This document shows, piece by piece, positions 1 through 8,584 of a stretch of 64,000 nucleotides of DNA. The stretch spans positions 1 through 64,000 of the forward strand of contig JAJQFD010000044.1 of assembly GCA_021201335.1 (NCBI GenBank), in the 5' to 3' direction. Position numbers and translations under genes: made by a program. The notes beneath the pieces were generated by a model. It made no database searches. It was not told the DNA's origin and saw only the letters and a program-made list of their open reading frames with translations. Source of the DNA: Bacteroides sp. (GTDB lineage Bacteria; Bacteroidota; Bacteroidia; Bacteroidales; Bacteroidaceae). How positions within the stretch are numbered: position 1 is the first letter of the stretch; each line of letters starts with the position of its first letter.

Positions 1-350
1 TGGAAAAAGAAAATCCTGAGAACTGGGAATTTGTGGTGCCTGAAAAGCTGAAACAACTGTATAAAAATAAAGATTATGGACGCTACGCCACAAAGAATGG
101 AGAAATGCCAGTATGTTTTATAATTAACACCGATAATACCGGAGGTAATTCCGGAAGTCCGGTATTCAATACCCGGGGAGAATTGATTGGTACCGGGTTC
201 GACCGTAATTACGAGGGTCTGACTGGAGATATCGCATTCCGTCCGGCCTCACAACGAGCGGCGTGTGTCGATATACGTTATACACTCTTTATTATCGAAA
301 AATTTGCCGGAGCATCTAATATTATCAATGAACTGACAATTGTAGAGTAA
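1..350 (+). CDS. S46 dipeptidyl peptidase, DPP11-like, C-terminal part only
   Basis: The reading frame is already open at the left edge, so the gene starts outside the window. The visible ~115 residues are the C-terminal half of the catalytic domain of a family S46 periplasmic serine dipeptidyl peptidase. The nucleophile motif GNSGSPV is present, followed by FDRNYEGLTGDIAF and a terminal VDIRYTLFIIEKFAG block typical of the family. Counting 18 residues from the catalytic Ser gives Arg, the position (Arg673 in the P. gingivalis enzyme) that separates DPP11, which cuts after Asp/Glu, from DPP7, which has Gly there. Acidic-residue specificity is therefore inferred. A hairpin terminator follows the stop codon. 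Confidence 0.9.
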   Translation, partial: EKENPENWEFVVPEKLKQLYKNKDYGRYATKNGEMPVCFIINTDNTGGNSGSPVFNTRGELIGTGFDRNYEGLTGDIAFRPASQRAACVDIRYTLFIIEKFAGASNIINELTIVE

Positions 351-370
351 AAACACTTAAAACTTTAAAA

Positions 371-422
371 AGCACATTAAACATTCTATCTTTTGAGGAC
401 GGTTTAGTGTGCTTCTTTTTTT
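371..422 (+). terminator. Rho-independent terminator of the S46 peptidase gene
   Basis: AGCACATTAAAC pairs with GTTTAGTGTGCT (371-414, one G-U pair) and a T-rich run follows directly. It closes the S46 peptidase transcript. Confidence 0.85.
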
Positions 423-481
423 GCTTTAAAAAAAATACTTACCTTAGTGTCTTACTACAAATTAAAGCGGAATAAATAAGT

Positions 482-949
482 ATGAAGAAGATTATATTTA
501 GTATTGCTTTCCTATTGATGGGACTCACCCTTGTTAATGCTACAGTCCCCCCTAAAAAAGTTGTTGAACAAGAAAAAAGCGGTGAAGTTATCACACTGAA
601 CAGAGACCTATTCATTGAAAAAGTATTCGACTATGTAAATAATGAAAACTGGGAATATAGAGGAAACAAACCAGCCATCATTGACTTATATGCAGATTGG
701 TGCGGACCTTGTCGTAAAGTAGCACCGATCATGAAAGAATTGGCCAGTGAGTATGGAGATGAGATCGTAATTTATAAAGTTGATGTGGATAAAGAAAGGG
801 AACTAGCTGCCATTTTCAATGCTACCAGCATCCCTCTCTTCGTTTTTATTCCAATGAACGACGAGCCACAGTTATTTAAAGGAGCAGCAGATAAAGAAAC
901 TTATAAAAAAGTTATTGATCAGTTTTTGCTGGGTAAAAAGGCAGAATAA
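482..949 (+). CDS. Exported thioredoxin-fold protein
   Basis: 155 residues. An N-terminal hydrophobic signal segment (about residues 5-20) precedes one thioredoxin domain with the redox motif WCGPCRK after YADW, and the cis-Pro segment TSIPLFVF later in the fold. It is probably a periplasmic disulfide reductase or folding helper; the partner is unknown. In Bacteroidales such proteins often receive electrons from DsbD, and a DsbD-like gene lies elsewhere in this window at 27376-29394, but no operon link is visible. It is a single-gene unit between two terminators. A weak promoter-like TTTG/TACCTTAG pair sits at 420-447. Confidence 0.9.
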   Translation: MKKIIFSIAFLLMGLTLVNATVPPKKVVEQEKSGEVITLNRDLFIEKVFDYVNNENWEYRGNKPAIIDLYADWCGPCRKVAPIMKELASEYGDEIVIYKVDVDKERELAAIFNATSIPLFVFIPMNDEPQLFKGAADKETYKKVIDQFLLGKKAE

Positions 950-1015
950 GATATAACGATCTTTTTTTGTTATAACTCATTTTTCTCAAGAGAAATAATT
1001 AAAAAAAGTAGCACT

Positions 1016-1079
1016 AGTGACACATTGTCCGTAATTTATTGATTATAAATCGGATTAGTGTGTCACTTTTGTGTTTTTC
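1016..1079 (+). terminator. Terminator after the thioredoxin gene
   Basis: AGTGACACA near 1016 pairs with TGTGTCACT ending at 1067 as the base of an imperfect stem, followed by a T-rich stretch. It lies 67 bases after the thioredoxin stop. Confidence 0.7.
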
Positions 1080-1250
1080 AAATAATGTATCTTCCACTAG
1101 TCACATACTTCCTATTGATTTAGCAAGGCATTTATCAGTTCAGAATGCATTAAGTTACGATTGATAATAAATGCTTTATCACGAGAGCTCAATGGATCTT
1201 TATTGATTTACAAGAGTTCTTTTATACCTTAAACCAACTTGCATTTATCT

Positions 1251-1338
1251 CAAATTGCGGTTCTATTTGACCCAAGTTGCATAAGGTTTTGACCTAACTT
1301 CCGGTAACATTCTCCAATACTAAATCCGGAGTGATAAC
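1251..1338. repeat. Degenerate tandem array, 22-bp period (array A)
   Basis: This array fills most of the gene-free stretch 1068-1396. Units begin at 1251, 1273 and 1295, exactly 22 bp apart, with a weaker one at 1317. Units 1 and 2 share CAAnTTGC at the start and TTTGACC at the end (14 of 22 positions identical). Unit 3 keeps AAnTTnC and shares CGGT with unit 1. There is no ORF. It lies between two convergent terminators. It is one of five arrays in the window with the same period but different sequence. Confidence 0.6.
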
Positions 1339-1396
1339 AAATAGCTAATTTTAAATCAAGATGGAGGTTGAGGTAATTCAGTATTTACTTTATTTA

Positions 1397-1440
1397 CAAA
1401 GAAAACGGGAATAAAAGCGTCATATAGCTTTCATTCCCGT
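1397..1440 (-). terminator. Terminator of the fur-nitroreductase operon
   Basis: On the minus strand ACGGGAATGAAAGC and GCTTTTATTCCCGT form a stem (1405-1440) followed by TTTTCTTTG. It lies about 50 bases after the nitroreductase stop. Confidence 0.85.
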
Positions 1441-1491
1441 ATATCTTTTTCCAGATTCTTACGAATCAGAATTCTTATTCGATCAACCTTG

Positions 1492-2127
1492 TTACTTAAA
1501 GTAACCTACCGGATGATTAATAATCGCTCTTTGTGAGTCTTTTAGTTTCAATGCAGAGTTAAGTTTGGCATGATCCATCCAAGCGCGGGGAACTGTTGCC
1601 AGATTCGCTGCTGAACAGAAAATAGCCACATTTTGAGAAACAATACCTACATCTACCGCTCCCATAGCCTGCGTACGTTCGTTAGTAGGATCTCCCAGAC
1701 GAGCCAGATCGGAAACAAGAACCAAAACAACCGGTGCGCTTTTTACAAATTCCTGTTGGCCGGCTACTGCACTTCGATAGTCTCCTTCAGAAATTAAATC
1801 CAGTTGATGTTTTTTGGCATCATAAAGATAAGTTCCCTGCGGAAGCACCACGTATACATCCACATCCTGCTTATTCATAGCCGAGGGAGCTGTGCGTTTT
1901 CCATCTGCAGGACGATTAATACCGTTAGCAGCCCACAGTAAATCGGAGAGATCAGCTATACTTAGTTCTTTGGCAGCATATTCACGGGTTGACTTTCGCT
2001 CGGAAAGTGCTTTCATCACCGTAACCGGACGATCCATATTAGGCTTCGTCAGTTTAATTACTTTATCGGCAGCGTAACTCCCTGCCGATGCTATCAAAAG
2101 AGATAGCAGCAGATAAAATTTCTTCAT
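1492..2127 (-). CDS. Exported SagB/ThcOx-type nitroreductase family protein
   Basis: 211 residues with a cleavable signal peptide (MKKFYLLLSLLIASAGSYA). The mature part has the FMN-dependent nitroreductase fold in the SagB/ThcOx-like form: the RKSTREY motif near the N-terminus, LSDLLWAANGINR, then VGIVSQNVAIFCSAANLATVPRA and a C-terminal IINHPVGYFK. The family uses FMN and often NAD(P)H; the substrate is unknown. It lies 44 bp downstream of a Fur-family regulator on the same strand, so the pair is probably one transcript ending in the hairpin at 1405-1440. Co-transcription with a PerR/Fur regulator suggests a role in redox or metal stress, which is inference. Confidence 0.88.
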   Translation of the reverse strand: MKKFYLLLSLLIASAGSYAADKVIKLTKPNMDRPVTVMKALSERKSTREYAAKELSIADLSDLLWAANGINRPADGKRTAPSAMNKQDVDVYVVLPQGTYLYDAKKHQLDLISEGDYRSAVAGQQEFVKSAPVVLVLVSDLARLGDPTNERTQAMGAVDVGIVSQNVAIFCSAANLATVPRAWMDHAKLNSALKLKDSQRAIINHPVGYFK

Positions 2128-2171
2128 AAGCTTTCTTTATTAAATAAATAAAATCTATCTAATTAATAATG

Positions 2172-2579
2172 CTATTTACCCTTACATTGTTCACAAATAC
2201 CTTTGTAATAATAGTGGGTTTCCACTATCTGGTGCCCGTTTTGTGAAAGATACGTAATATCAGTATCCATCGGCTGAGTCGGAAAATCGACTATTTTCCC
2301 ACAAGTCTTACACATAAAATGTGCATGCTGGTCTGTACTCAGTTCAAACCGGGTATTCTTTTCATCAATCGTCACAATCCTTACAGCATTCTGGTCGGCA
2401 AAAAGCTTCAGGGTATTGTAAACAGTAGTTTTAGAAAGGGTTGGTATCTGAGGATAAAGTGCCACATAAATTTCTTCGGCCGTTGGGTGATTGCAGTGCT
2501 TTATCAGGTACTTCATAATAGCCAACCTCTGTACAGAGGGTTTAATCTGATAATTCAGTAGTAGTTCATAAGCATCCAT
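2172..2579 (-). CDS. Fur/PerR family metal-dependent repressor
   Basis: 135 residues, a full Fur-superfamily length. An N-terminal winged helix (LSKTTVYNTLKLF) leads into a dimerization and metal domain. Two CxxC pairs (C90/C93 and C129/C132) form the structural zinc site. Likely regulatory ligands are H31, E79, H85, H87 and D98. The HxH spacing and the Asp in KIVDF match PerR, the peroxide sensor, but E79 stands where B. subtilis PerR has Asp85 and is the Fur-like residue. I favour PerR, without certainty. The gene starts 65 bases after a promoter-like TACCTTTG on the minus strand, back to back with the nadE promoter. Confidence 0.92.
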   Translation of the reverse strand: MDAYELLLNYQIKPSVQRLAIMKYLIKHCNHPTAEEIYVALYPQIPTLSKTTVYNTLKLFADQNAVRIVTIDEKNTRFELSTDQHAHFMCKTCGKIVDFPTQPMDTDITYLSQNGHQIVETHYYYKGICEQCKGK

Positions 2580-2643
2580 GTCTTATTGAGTTTGTTGGTT
2601 TATAAATGGTTTAATAAAATAGATTCTGAATGTTAGTGGTATG

Positions 2644-2651
2644 CAAAGGTA
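2644..2651 (-). promoter_or_regulatory. -7 box of the fur-family operon
   Basis: Minus-strand TACCTTTG matches the Bacteroidetes -7 consensus TAnnTTTG exactly; no clear -33 TTTG is seen at 19-21 bp. It lies 65 bases upstream of the regulator start. Confidence 0.5.
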
Positions 2652-2671
2652 ATAAATCAAATTATATTTCC

Positions 2672-2679
2672 TACTTTTG
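2672..2679 (+). promoter_or_regulatory. -7 box of nadE
   Basis: TACTTTTG matches TAnnTTTG exactly, 20 bases before the ATG at 2699. It supports that ATG over a longer in-frame extension, which would begin upstream of the promoter. Confidence 0.6.
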
Positions 2680-2698
2680 TACACAAAACTTTTTTAAT

Positions 2699-4624
2699 AT
2701 GAACTACGGATTTGTTAAAGTTGCAGCGGCCACACCAGTCGTTAAAGTTGCAGATTGTAAAAGCAATGCACTACAAATAGAGAACCTGATGGCAATAGCC
2801 GAAGGTAAAGGCGTACAAATAACTATATTCCCGGAGTTGTCTATCACAGGCTATACCTGTGGTGATCTTTTCGCCCAACAACTACTGCTGGAGGATGCTG
2901 AAGTTGCTCTGATGCAGATATTAAGCAATACCCGCCAATTGAATATTACCGCCATACTGGGAATGCCCCTTTACATTAACTCAGTACTTATCAATGCGGC
3001 TGTGGTTATCAACCGGGGAAGGATTCTGGGAATTGCTCCTAAAACGTACTTGCCGAATTATAAAGAATTTTATGAACAACGTTGGTTTACTTCCTCGGTT
3101 AACATCAGCGAAGAAAACATTCGTTTGTGCGGCCAATGTTGTCCGTTGGGAACGAACTTGCTTTTTGAATCTTCCGATGTGACTTTCGGAGTGGAAATAT
3201 GCGAAGATCTCTGGTCGGTAATTCCGCCCAGCTGCACGCTGGCGTTGCAGGGAGCAGAGATCATTTTCAATATGTCGGCAGATAACGAAGGAATTGGTAA
3301 AAATGGATATGTACATTCATTGGTGAGTCAGCAATCCGCCCGTTGCCTTTCCGGTTATGTATTCTCATCGGCAGGTTTCGGAGAATCGACTACTGATGTT
3401 GTTTTTGCCAGCAACGCTATGATATACGAGAACGGTAGCCTTTTGGCTGCCAGCAAACGTTTCAGTTTAAAAGAACAGTTAACCATCAGCGAAATTGATG
3501 TAGAACGTTTGCGAATGGAACGACGTCTAAACATGACCTTTTCGGCTAATAAAGGAAACATTCATGCCAAAACACCCATACGGATTCCTTTTGAGAGTAA
3601 ACAGAGAGACATCGAACTGACCCGTACGTTTCCTACCCTTCCCTTTGTTCCGACAGGCCATGAATTGGATGAACGCTGCGAAGAAATCTTTTCCATACAG
3701 GTAGCCGGACTCATTCAGCGTTACATGCATACGAAAGTTAAAACCTTGGTTATCGGTATATCTGGCGGATTGGATTCGACTCTTGCCCTACTTGTATGTG
3801 TCAAAGCGATGGATAAACTGGAATTATCCCGGAAAAACATACTGGGTATTACCATGCCTGGCTTCGGTACTACAGATCGTACCTATAATAATGCCCTCCA
3901 ACTGATGAAAGGACTGGGTATCTCCATGCGTGAAATCAGTATCAAAGAGGCTTGCATCCAACACTTTAAAGACATTGGTCATGATATAAACGTACATGAT
4001 GTAACTTATGAGAACAGCCAGGCGCGCGAACGCACCCAGATTTTAATGGATATCGCTAATCAAACCAATGGGTTGGTTGTCGGCACCGGTGACCTATCCG
4101 AATTAGCTCTGGGCTGGGCAACTTACAACGGCGATCACATGTCGATGTACAGCGTCAATGCCAGCATTCCAAAAACACTTGTTCAATACCTGGTAAAATG
4201 GGTAGCCGGACATGAGGTGGAAGAAACATCCAAAAATCTTTTGCACGATATTGTTGATACTCCCATTAGCCCCGAACTGGTACCCGCCAATGAAAACGGA
4301 GAAATTGAGCAAAAAACAGAAGACCTGGTTGGCCCGTACGAGTTACACGATTTCTTTATGTTTTATTTCCTCCGATACGGATATCGCCCTACCAAGATTT
4401 ATTATCTGGCTATCCGGTCATTCAGAGGCAAATATAATGAGGAAACCATTAAGAAATGGTTATACACTTTCTTCCGCCGTTTCTTTAGTCAGCAATTTAA
4501 ACGCTCGTGTCTGCCAGATGGCCCCAAAGTAGGAAGTATCACCTTAAGTCCCCGTGGAGACTGGCGTATGCCAAGTGATGCCAGTGCAGCCGGATGGCTC
4601 GACGAAATCGAATCAATACCTTAA
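2699..4624 (+). CDS. nadE: Glutamine-dependent NAD+ synthetase
   Basis: 641 residues from the ATG at 2699. An N-terminal nitrilase-type glutaminase domain carries the Glu-Lys-Cys triad (FPELSITGYTCGD, PKTYLPNYKEFYE, VEICEDLW). A C-terminal NAD synthase domain has the PP-loop SGGLDS at residues 358-363 and GTGDLSELALGWATYNGD. It makes NAD+ from nicotinate adenine dinucleotide using glutamine-derived ammonia and ATP, in the cytoplasm. The earlier in-frame start near 2630 lies upstream of the -7 box at 2672 and is unlikely. The GH92 gene begins 20 bp after its stop with no terminator between, so readthrough into the glycan locus is possible. pncB, at 41307, feeds the same pathway. Confidence 0.97.
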   Translation: MNYGFVKVAAATPVVKVADCKSNALQIENLMAIAEGKGVQITIFPELSITGYTCGDLFAQQLLLEDAEVALMQILSNTRQLNITAILGMPLYINSVLINAAVVINRGRILGIAPKTYLPNYKEFYEQRWFTSSVNISEENIRLCGQCCPLGTNLLFESSDVTFGVEICEDLWSVIPPSCTLALQGAEIIFNMSADNEGIGKNGYVHSLVSQQSARCLSGYVFSSAGFGESTTDVVFASNAMIYENGSLLAASKRFSLKEQLTISEIDVERLRMERRLNMTFSANKGNIHAKTPIRIPFESKQRDIELTRTFPTLPFVPTGHELDERCEEIFSIQVAGLIQRYMHTKVKTLVIGISGGLDSTLALLVCVKAMDKLELSRKNILGITMPGFGTTDRTYNNALQLMKGLGISMREISIKEACIQHFKDIGHDINVHDVTYENSQARERTQILMDIANQTNGLVVGTGDLSELALGWATYNGDHMSMYSVNASIPKTLVQYLVKWVAGHEVEETSKNLLHDIVDTPISPELVPANENGEIEQKTEDLVGPYELHDFFMFYFLRYGYRPTKIYYLAIRSFRGKYNEETIKKWLYTFFRRFFSQQFKRSCLPDGPKVGSITLSPRGDWRMPSDASAAGWLDEIESIP

Positions 4625-4644
4625 CCTAACCAAGCTACTATTTT

Positions 4645-6867
4645 ATGAATTTCAGAACTTTAGCACTTTTATTTTTCATTCTACTTTATGCCGCCTGCAC
4701 AACAAGGCCGGACAGCAAACAAACACTTTCATATACCTCCTGGGTAAATCCCTTTATAGGAACCGATTATACAGGTAATACATATCCCGGTGCCCAGGCC
4801 CCCTTCGGTATGGTACAGCTCAGCCCTGACAATGGTTTGCCGGGCTGGGACCGTATCGCCGGATATTTTTATCCAGACAGTACCATTGCCGGTTTCAGTC
4901 ATACACATTTATCGGGTACAGGAGCAGGAGATTTGTATGATATTTCTTTTATGCCTGTTACCCTTCCTTACAAAGAGGCCGAAGAACCACTAGGTATTTA
5001 TTCTAAATTTTCTCATGGGGATGAAAAAGCCTCTGCCGGGTACTATCAGGTTAGATTAACGGATTACAATATCAATGTGGAACTGACTGCAACCGAACGT
5101 TGTGGTATTCAGCGATATACCTTCCCGGATGCCCGGTCAGCTGTCATCCTGAACCTAAAAAAGGCTATGAACTGGGATTTCACCAATGATTCTTATATTG
5201 AAATCATTGATTCAGTCACCATACAGGGGTATCGGTATTCCGACGGATGGGCACGCGATCAACGTATCTTTTTCCATTCGCGTTTTTCAAAACCTTTTAA
5301 AGATGCCGTTTTAGACACAACACCCATTCTTAAAGAAAATCAACGTATAGGCACAGCTTACATTGCCCAATTTAATTTCTTTACTTCTGAAAATGAACAA
5401 ATCCTGGTGAGTACTGGTATTTCTGGTGTCAGCATGGAAGGAGCAGCTAAGAACTTGAAAGCGGAAGTTCCTGAAGATAACTTTGATAAATACCTTGCTG
5501 TCACCCAGAATAAATGGAATCATGAATTGAGTAAAATAGAGATATCCTCTCCCGATAAAGATGATAAAGTAAACTTCTATACTGCTTTATACCATTCCAT
5601 GATTGCTCCCACTATTTATAATGATGTGGATGGCACTTATTATGGCCCCGATAAAGAAATACACCAGGCCGAAGGGTGGATTAATTACAGTACCTTCTCA
5701 TTATGGGATACTTACCGGGCTGCACATCCGCTATTTACTTACACGTCTCCGGATCGGGTGAATGATATGGTGAAGTCATTCATTGCATTTTATGAGCAAA
5801 ACGGACGTCTGCCTGTATGGAATTTCTATGCTAGCGAAACGGATATGATGATTGGTTATCACTCCGTACCCATCATTGTAGACGCTTACCTGAAAGATAT
5901 CGGGGATTTTGATGCGGAAAAAGCGTTGGAAGCCTGTGTTACTACAGCCAATATAGACGACTACCGGGGCATTGGAGAATATAAGACCCTCGGATATGTT
6001 CCCTACAATCGAAAAGATCCCTACAATCCGGAAGACTGGTCTTTATCCAAAACGCTGGAGTATGCTTTTGATGATTACTGCATTGCCGAAATGGCCTCGA
6101 AAATGGGCAAAAAGGAAGTGGCTGATAAATTTTTCAAACGTGCCCAGAATTACCGGAATGTATATAATCCTATAACAACTTTTATGCAGCCGAAGAATGA
6201 TAAAGGAAAATTTATTCCTAATTTTAAGGCCGACGAATATACCCCGCATATTACGGAGAGCAACGGCTGGCAATATTTCTGGTCTGTACAGCATGATATA
6301 AATGGGTTGATCGCCCTTACCGGAGGAATGGAAAAGTTCACCCAAAAGCTTGACAGCATGTTTACGTATGATCCAACCGATCAGAGTGAGCTTCCCATTT
6401 TCAGCACCGGAATGATTGGACAATATGCCCATGGGAATGAACCCAGCCATCATGTTATTTATTTATTTAATGCCATCAATCAACCTTGGAAAACACAGGA
6501 ATATGCTGCCAGGGTTATGCATGAACTTTACCTGAATACTCCTGCGGGGTTGTGTGGAAATGAAGACTGCGGACAAATGTCAGCCTGGTATATATTCAGC
6601 GCAATGGGCTTTTATCCGGTCAACCCGGTTAGTAAAAAGTACGAGATCGGTACTCCTCTCTTCCCGGAAATAAAAATGCATCTGGCCAATGGTCGTACTT
6701 TTACAGTACTGGCACCAGCGGTTAACAAAGAAAGCATATACATTCAGTCCGTTAAAGTAAACGGAGAAACATACAATAAAAGTTACATTACCCACGAACA
6801 GATAATGAGTGGTGCAACCATTGAGTTCGAAATGGGCAGTACCCCCGGCCCAGTATGGTATAAATAA
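4645..6867 (+). CDS. GH92 alpha-mannosidase, lipoprotein (first)
   Basis: 740 residues with a lipoprotein signal ending in LYAAC (Cys18). The GH92 signatures run through the sequence: WVNPFIGTDYTGNTYPGAQ near the N-terminus, GFSHTHLSGTGAGD, YHSMIAPTIYNDVDG, the QYAHGNEPSHHVIYLFN block and GNEDCGQMSAWYIFSAMGFYP near the C-terminus. GH92 enzymes are calcium-dependent inverting exo-alpha-mannosidases; linkage preference cannot be read from sequence alone. It is probably anchored to the inner face of the outer membrane, trimming imported high-mannose N-glycan pieces. The ECF sigma gene follows after 25 bp. The arrangement GH92-sigma-FecR-GH92 resembles BT3990-BT3994. Confidence 0.95.
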   Translation: MNFRTLALLFFILLYAACTTRPDSKQTLSYTSWVNPFIGTDYTGNTYPGAQAPFGMVQLSPDNGLPGWDRIAGYFYPDSTIAGFSHTHLSGTGAGDLYDISFMPVTLPYKEAEEPLGIYSKFSHGDEKASAGYYQVRLTDYNINVELTATERCGIQRYTFPDARSAVILNLKKAMNWDFTNDSYIEIIDSVTIQGYRYSDGWARDQRIFFHSRFSKPFKDAVLDTTPILKENQRIGTAYIAQFNFFTSENEQILVSTGISGVSMEGAAKNLKAEVPEDNFDKYLAVTQNKWNHELSKIEISSPDKDDKVNFYTALYHSMIAPTIYNDVDGTYYGPDKEIHQAEGWINYSTFSLWDTYRAAHPLFTYTSPDRVNDMVKSFIAFYEQNGRLPVWNFYASETDMMIGYHSVPIIVDAYLKDIGDFDAEKALEACVTTANIDDYRGIGEYKTLGYVPYNRKDPYNPEDWSLSKTLEYAFDDYCIAEMASKMGKKEVADKFFKRAQNYRNVYNPITTFMQPKNDKGKFIPNFKADEYTPHITESNGWQYFWSVQHDINGLIALTGGMEKFTQKLDSMFTYDPTDQSELPIFSTGMIGQYAHGNEPSHHVIYLFNAINQPWKTQEYAARVMHELYLNTPAGLCGNEDCGQMSAWYIFSAMGFYPVNPVSKKYEIGTPLFPEIKMHLANGRTFTVLAPAVNKESIYIQSVKVNGETYNKSYITHEQIMSGATIEFEMGSTPGPVWYK

Positions 6868-6892
6868 TGGATATACAAGGATACACCGGTAG

Positions 6893-7450
6893 ATGAACAA
6901 CGATTTCGAGACAAGCTATAAACTCTTGTTTCACAAATACTATTCCAACCTTCTCTTTTATGCTACCCGTTTGCTGGAGGATGACGAGGAAGCTGAAGAT
7001 GTGGTGCAGGATGTATTTGTGGAAGTATGGAAACGGAGAGAATCCATGGATATTGGGGAACACATCCAGGCTTTTCTTTACCGTGCTGTTTACACTCGTT
7101 GTCTAAATGTCTTAAAACATCGGAGCATCAAAGGGAAATATTCCACCGCCATGGAAGAAATCAGTGAAAAAAGAACGACATATTACCAACCGTATGATAA
7201 TAATGAGGTAATAAAGAGAATAGAAAACAGAGAATTGCGGATGGAGATTAACCAGGCAATCAGTGAATTGCCTGATAAATGCAAAGAAGTATTTAAACTA
7301 AGCTATCTTTATGACATGAAAAATAAAGAAATAGCCGATGTATTGCATATTTCACTCCGAACTGTAGAAGCCCACATGTATAAAGCACTGAAAGTTTTAC
7401 GCAGTCGTTTAGGACATTTATGGCTCATTCTTCTCTTGTTTATGATATGA
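6893..7450 (+). CDS. ECF-type RNA polymerase sigma factor
   Basis: 185 residues. The sigma-70 region 2 helix reads RLLEDDEEAEDVVQDVFVEVWKRR and region 4 reads AISELPDKCKEVFKLSYLYDMKNKEIADVLHISLRTVEAHM. Region 3 and region 1 are absent, as in ECF factors. It belongs to the group paired with FecR anti-sigma factors and STN-containing SusC receptors, which turn on nearby glycan-use operons. FecR follows after 115 bp. The target is probably susC at 11875; I could not define its -35/-10 element there. Confidence 0.94.
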   Translation: MNNDFETSYKLLFHKYYSNLLFYATRLLEDDEEAEDVVQDVFVEVWKRRESMDIGEHIQAFLYRAVYTRCLNVLKHRSIKGKYSTAMEEISEKRTTYYQPYDNNEVIKRIENRELRMEINQAISELPDKCKEVFKLSYLYDMKNKEIADVLHISLRTVEAHMYKALKVLRSRLGHLWLILLLFMI

Positions 7451-7565
7451 AAACCTGTTTTTAATCGAACGATAACGCCTAATTAAAAAATATTTTATAG
7501 AAAATTTAAACACCCTCTAAGTGTTCTCGCTTACTGAGTTGTTTTAATGATATGAGATAGAAGAA

Positions 7566-8564
7566 ATGGAAGAATTGAAGGATGATATACTAAAGAAATT
7601 TCTGGCAGGAGAACTCTCAGAAGAGGAATCCGTGGAAATTTATGACTGGATGAATGAGGAGGAAGAGAATGCCAGGCAATTATTCCGTATGGAAGAAATT
7701 TACCATCTGGGTAAATTCGATCAATATACCAATAAGCAAAGAATAGAACGGGCTGAAAGAAAATTGCTCGAAAAAATACATCAGAAAGAAGACGCCAAAA
7801 AACAAAAACCAAAATTCAGACAGTGGATGAGATATGCGGCTGTCATTGCAGTTATTATACTTTCAGGAAGTGGTATAGGTTATTGGTTTCATTCAGCCAG
7901 TATAAACCGGAACCTGGTTACACAAACGGTAACCGACGGAACTGTAATTGAAGTTATACTCCCGGATGGTAGCAAAGTCTGGTTGAATAATGGTACTACC
8001 CTCAGCTATCCAAACGAATTTTCAGGAAAAGAAAGAATTGTAAGCTTGGAAGGAGAAGCCTATTTTGAAGTTGTCAAAAATACACAAAAACCATTTATCG
8101 TTGAAACTGAAGCGATGAAAATCAGCGTATTGGGTACAACCTTTAATCTGAAAAGTCATACAAACCAATATGTTGCGGAAGCCACATTAGTTGAAGGTGA
8201 AATAGAAGTCAGAGGAAATAACGATGAAGGAATGATTGTTCTTTCTCCCGGACAAAGAGCAGAACTAAATAAGAAAAACAGACGCCTGACAGTTAAACAA
8301 GTAGATGCGAAACTGGATGGAGTATGGCGGAATGACCTGATACCCTTTGAGCAAGCAAATATCTTCACTATTACACAGACATTGGAAAGATTTTATGATG
8401 TAAAGATCATACTCTCACCGGATATTCCTACGGATATTACTTATTCCGGGGTATTGAGAAAGAAAAACACGGTTACATCCGTTCTTGAATCTCTTCAGCA
8501 TTCAATTCCTATCCAGTATAAAATTGTGGGAAATAATATATTTATTTCACCTGCCAGTAAATAA
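7566..8564 (+). CDS. FecR-family anti-sigma factor
   Basis: 332 residues. An N-terminal cytoplasmic anti-sigma segment (about 1-85) precedes one transmembrane helix (YAAVIAVIILSGSGIGYWF). The periplasmic FecR domain begins with VILPDGSKVWLNNGTTLSYP and contains FSGKERIVSLEGEAYFEV and TTFNLKSH. A C-terminal DUF4974-like region contains the LERFYDVKI segment. It should hold the ECF sigma factor at the membrane until the STN domain of the SusC protein signals substrate binding. The next gene (GH92) starts 20 bp downstream, so the three genes probably form one transcript. Confidence 0.94.
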   Translation: MEELKDDILKKFLAGELSEEESVEIYDWMNEEEENARQLFRMEEIYHLGKFDQYTNKQRIERAERKLLEKIHQKEDAKKQKPKFRQWMRYAAVIAVIILSGSGIGYWFHSASINRNLVTQTVTDGTVIEVILPDGSKVWLNNGTTLSYPNEFSGKERIVSLEGEAYFEVVKNTQKPFIVETEAMKISVLGTTFNLKSHTNQYVAEATLVEGEIEVRGNNDEGMIVLSPGQRAELNKKNRRLTVKQVDAKLDGVWRNDLIPFEQANIFTITQTLERFYDVKIILSPDIPTDITYSGVLRKKNTVTSVLESLQHSIPIQYKIVGNNIFISPASK

Positions 8565-8584
8565 CAGTAAGATAAATATTACTT

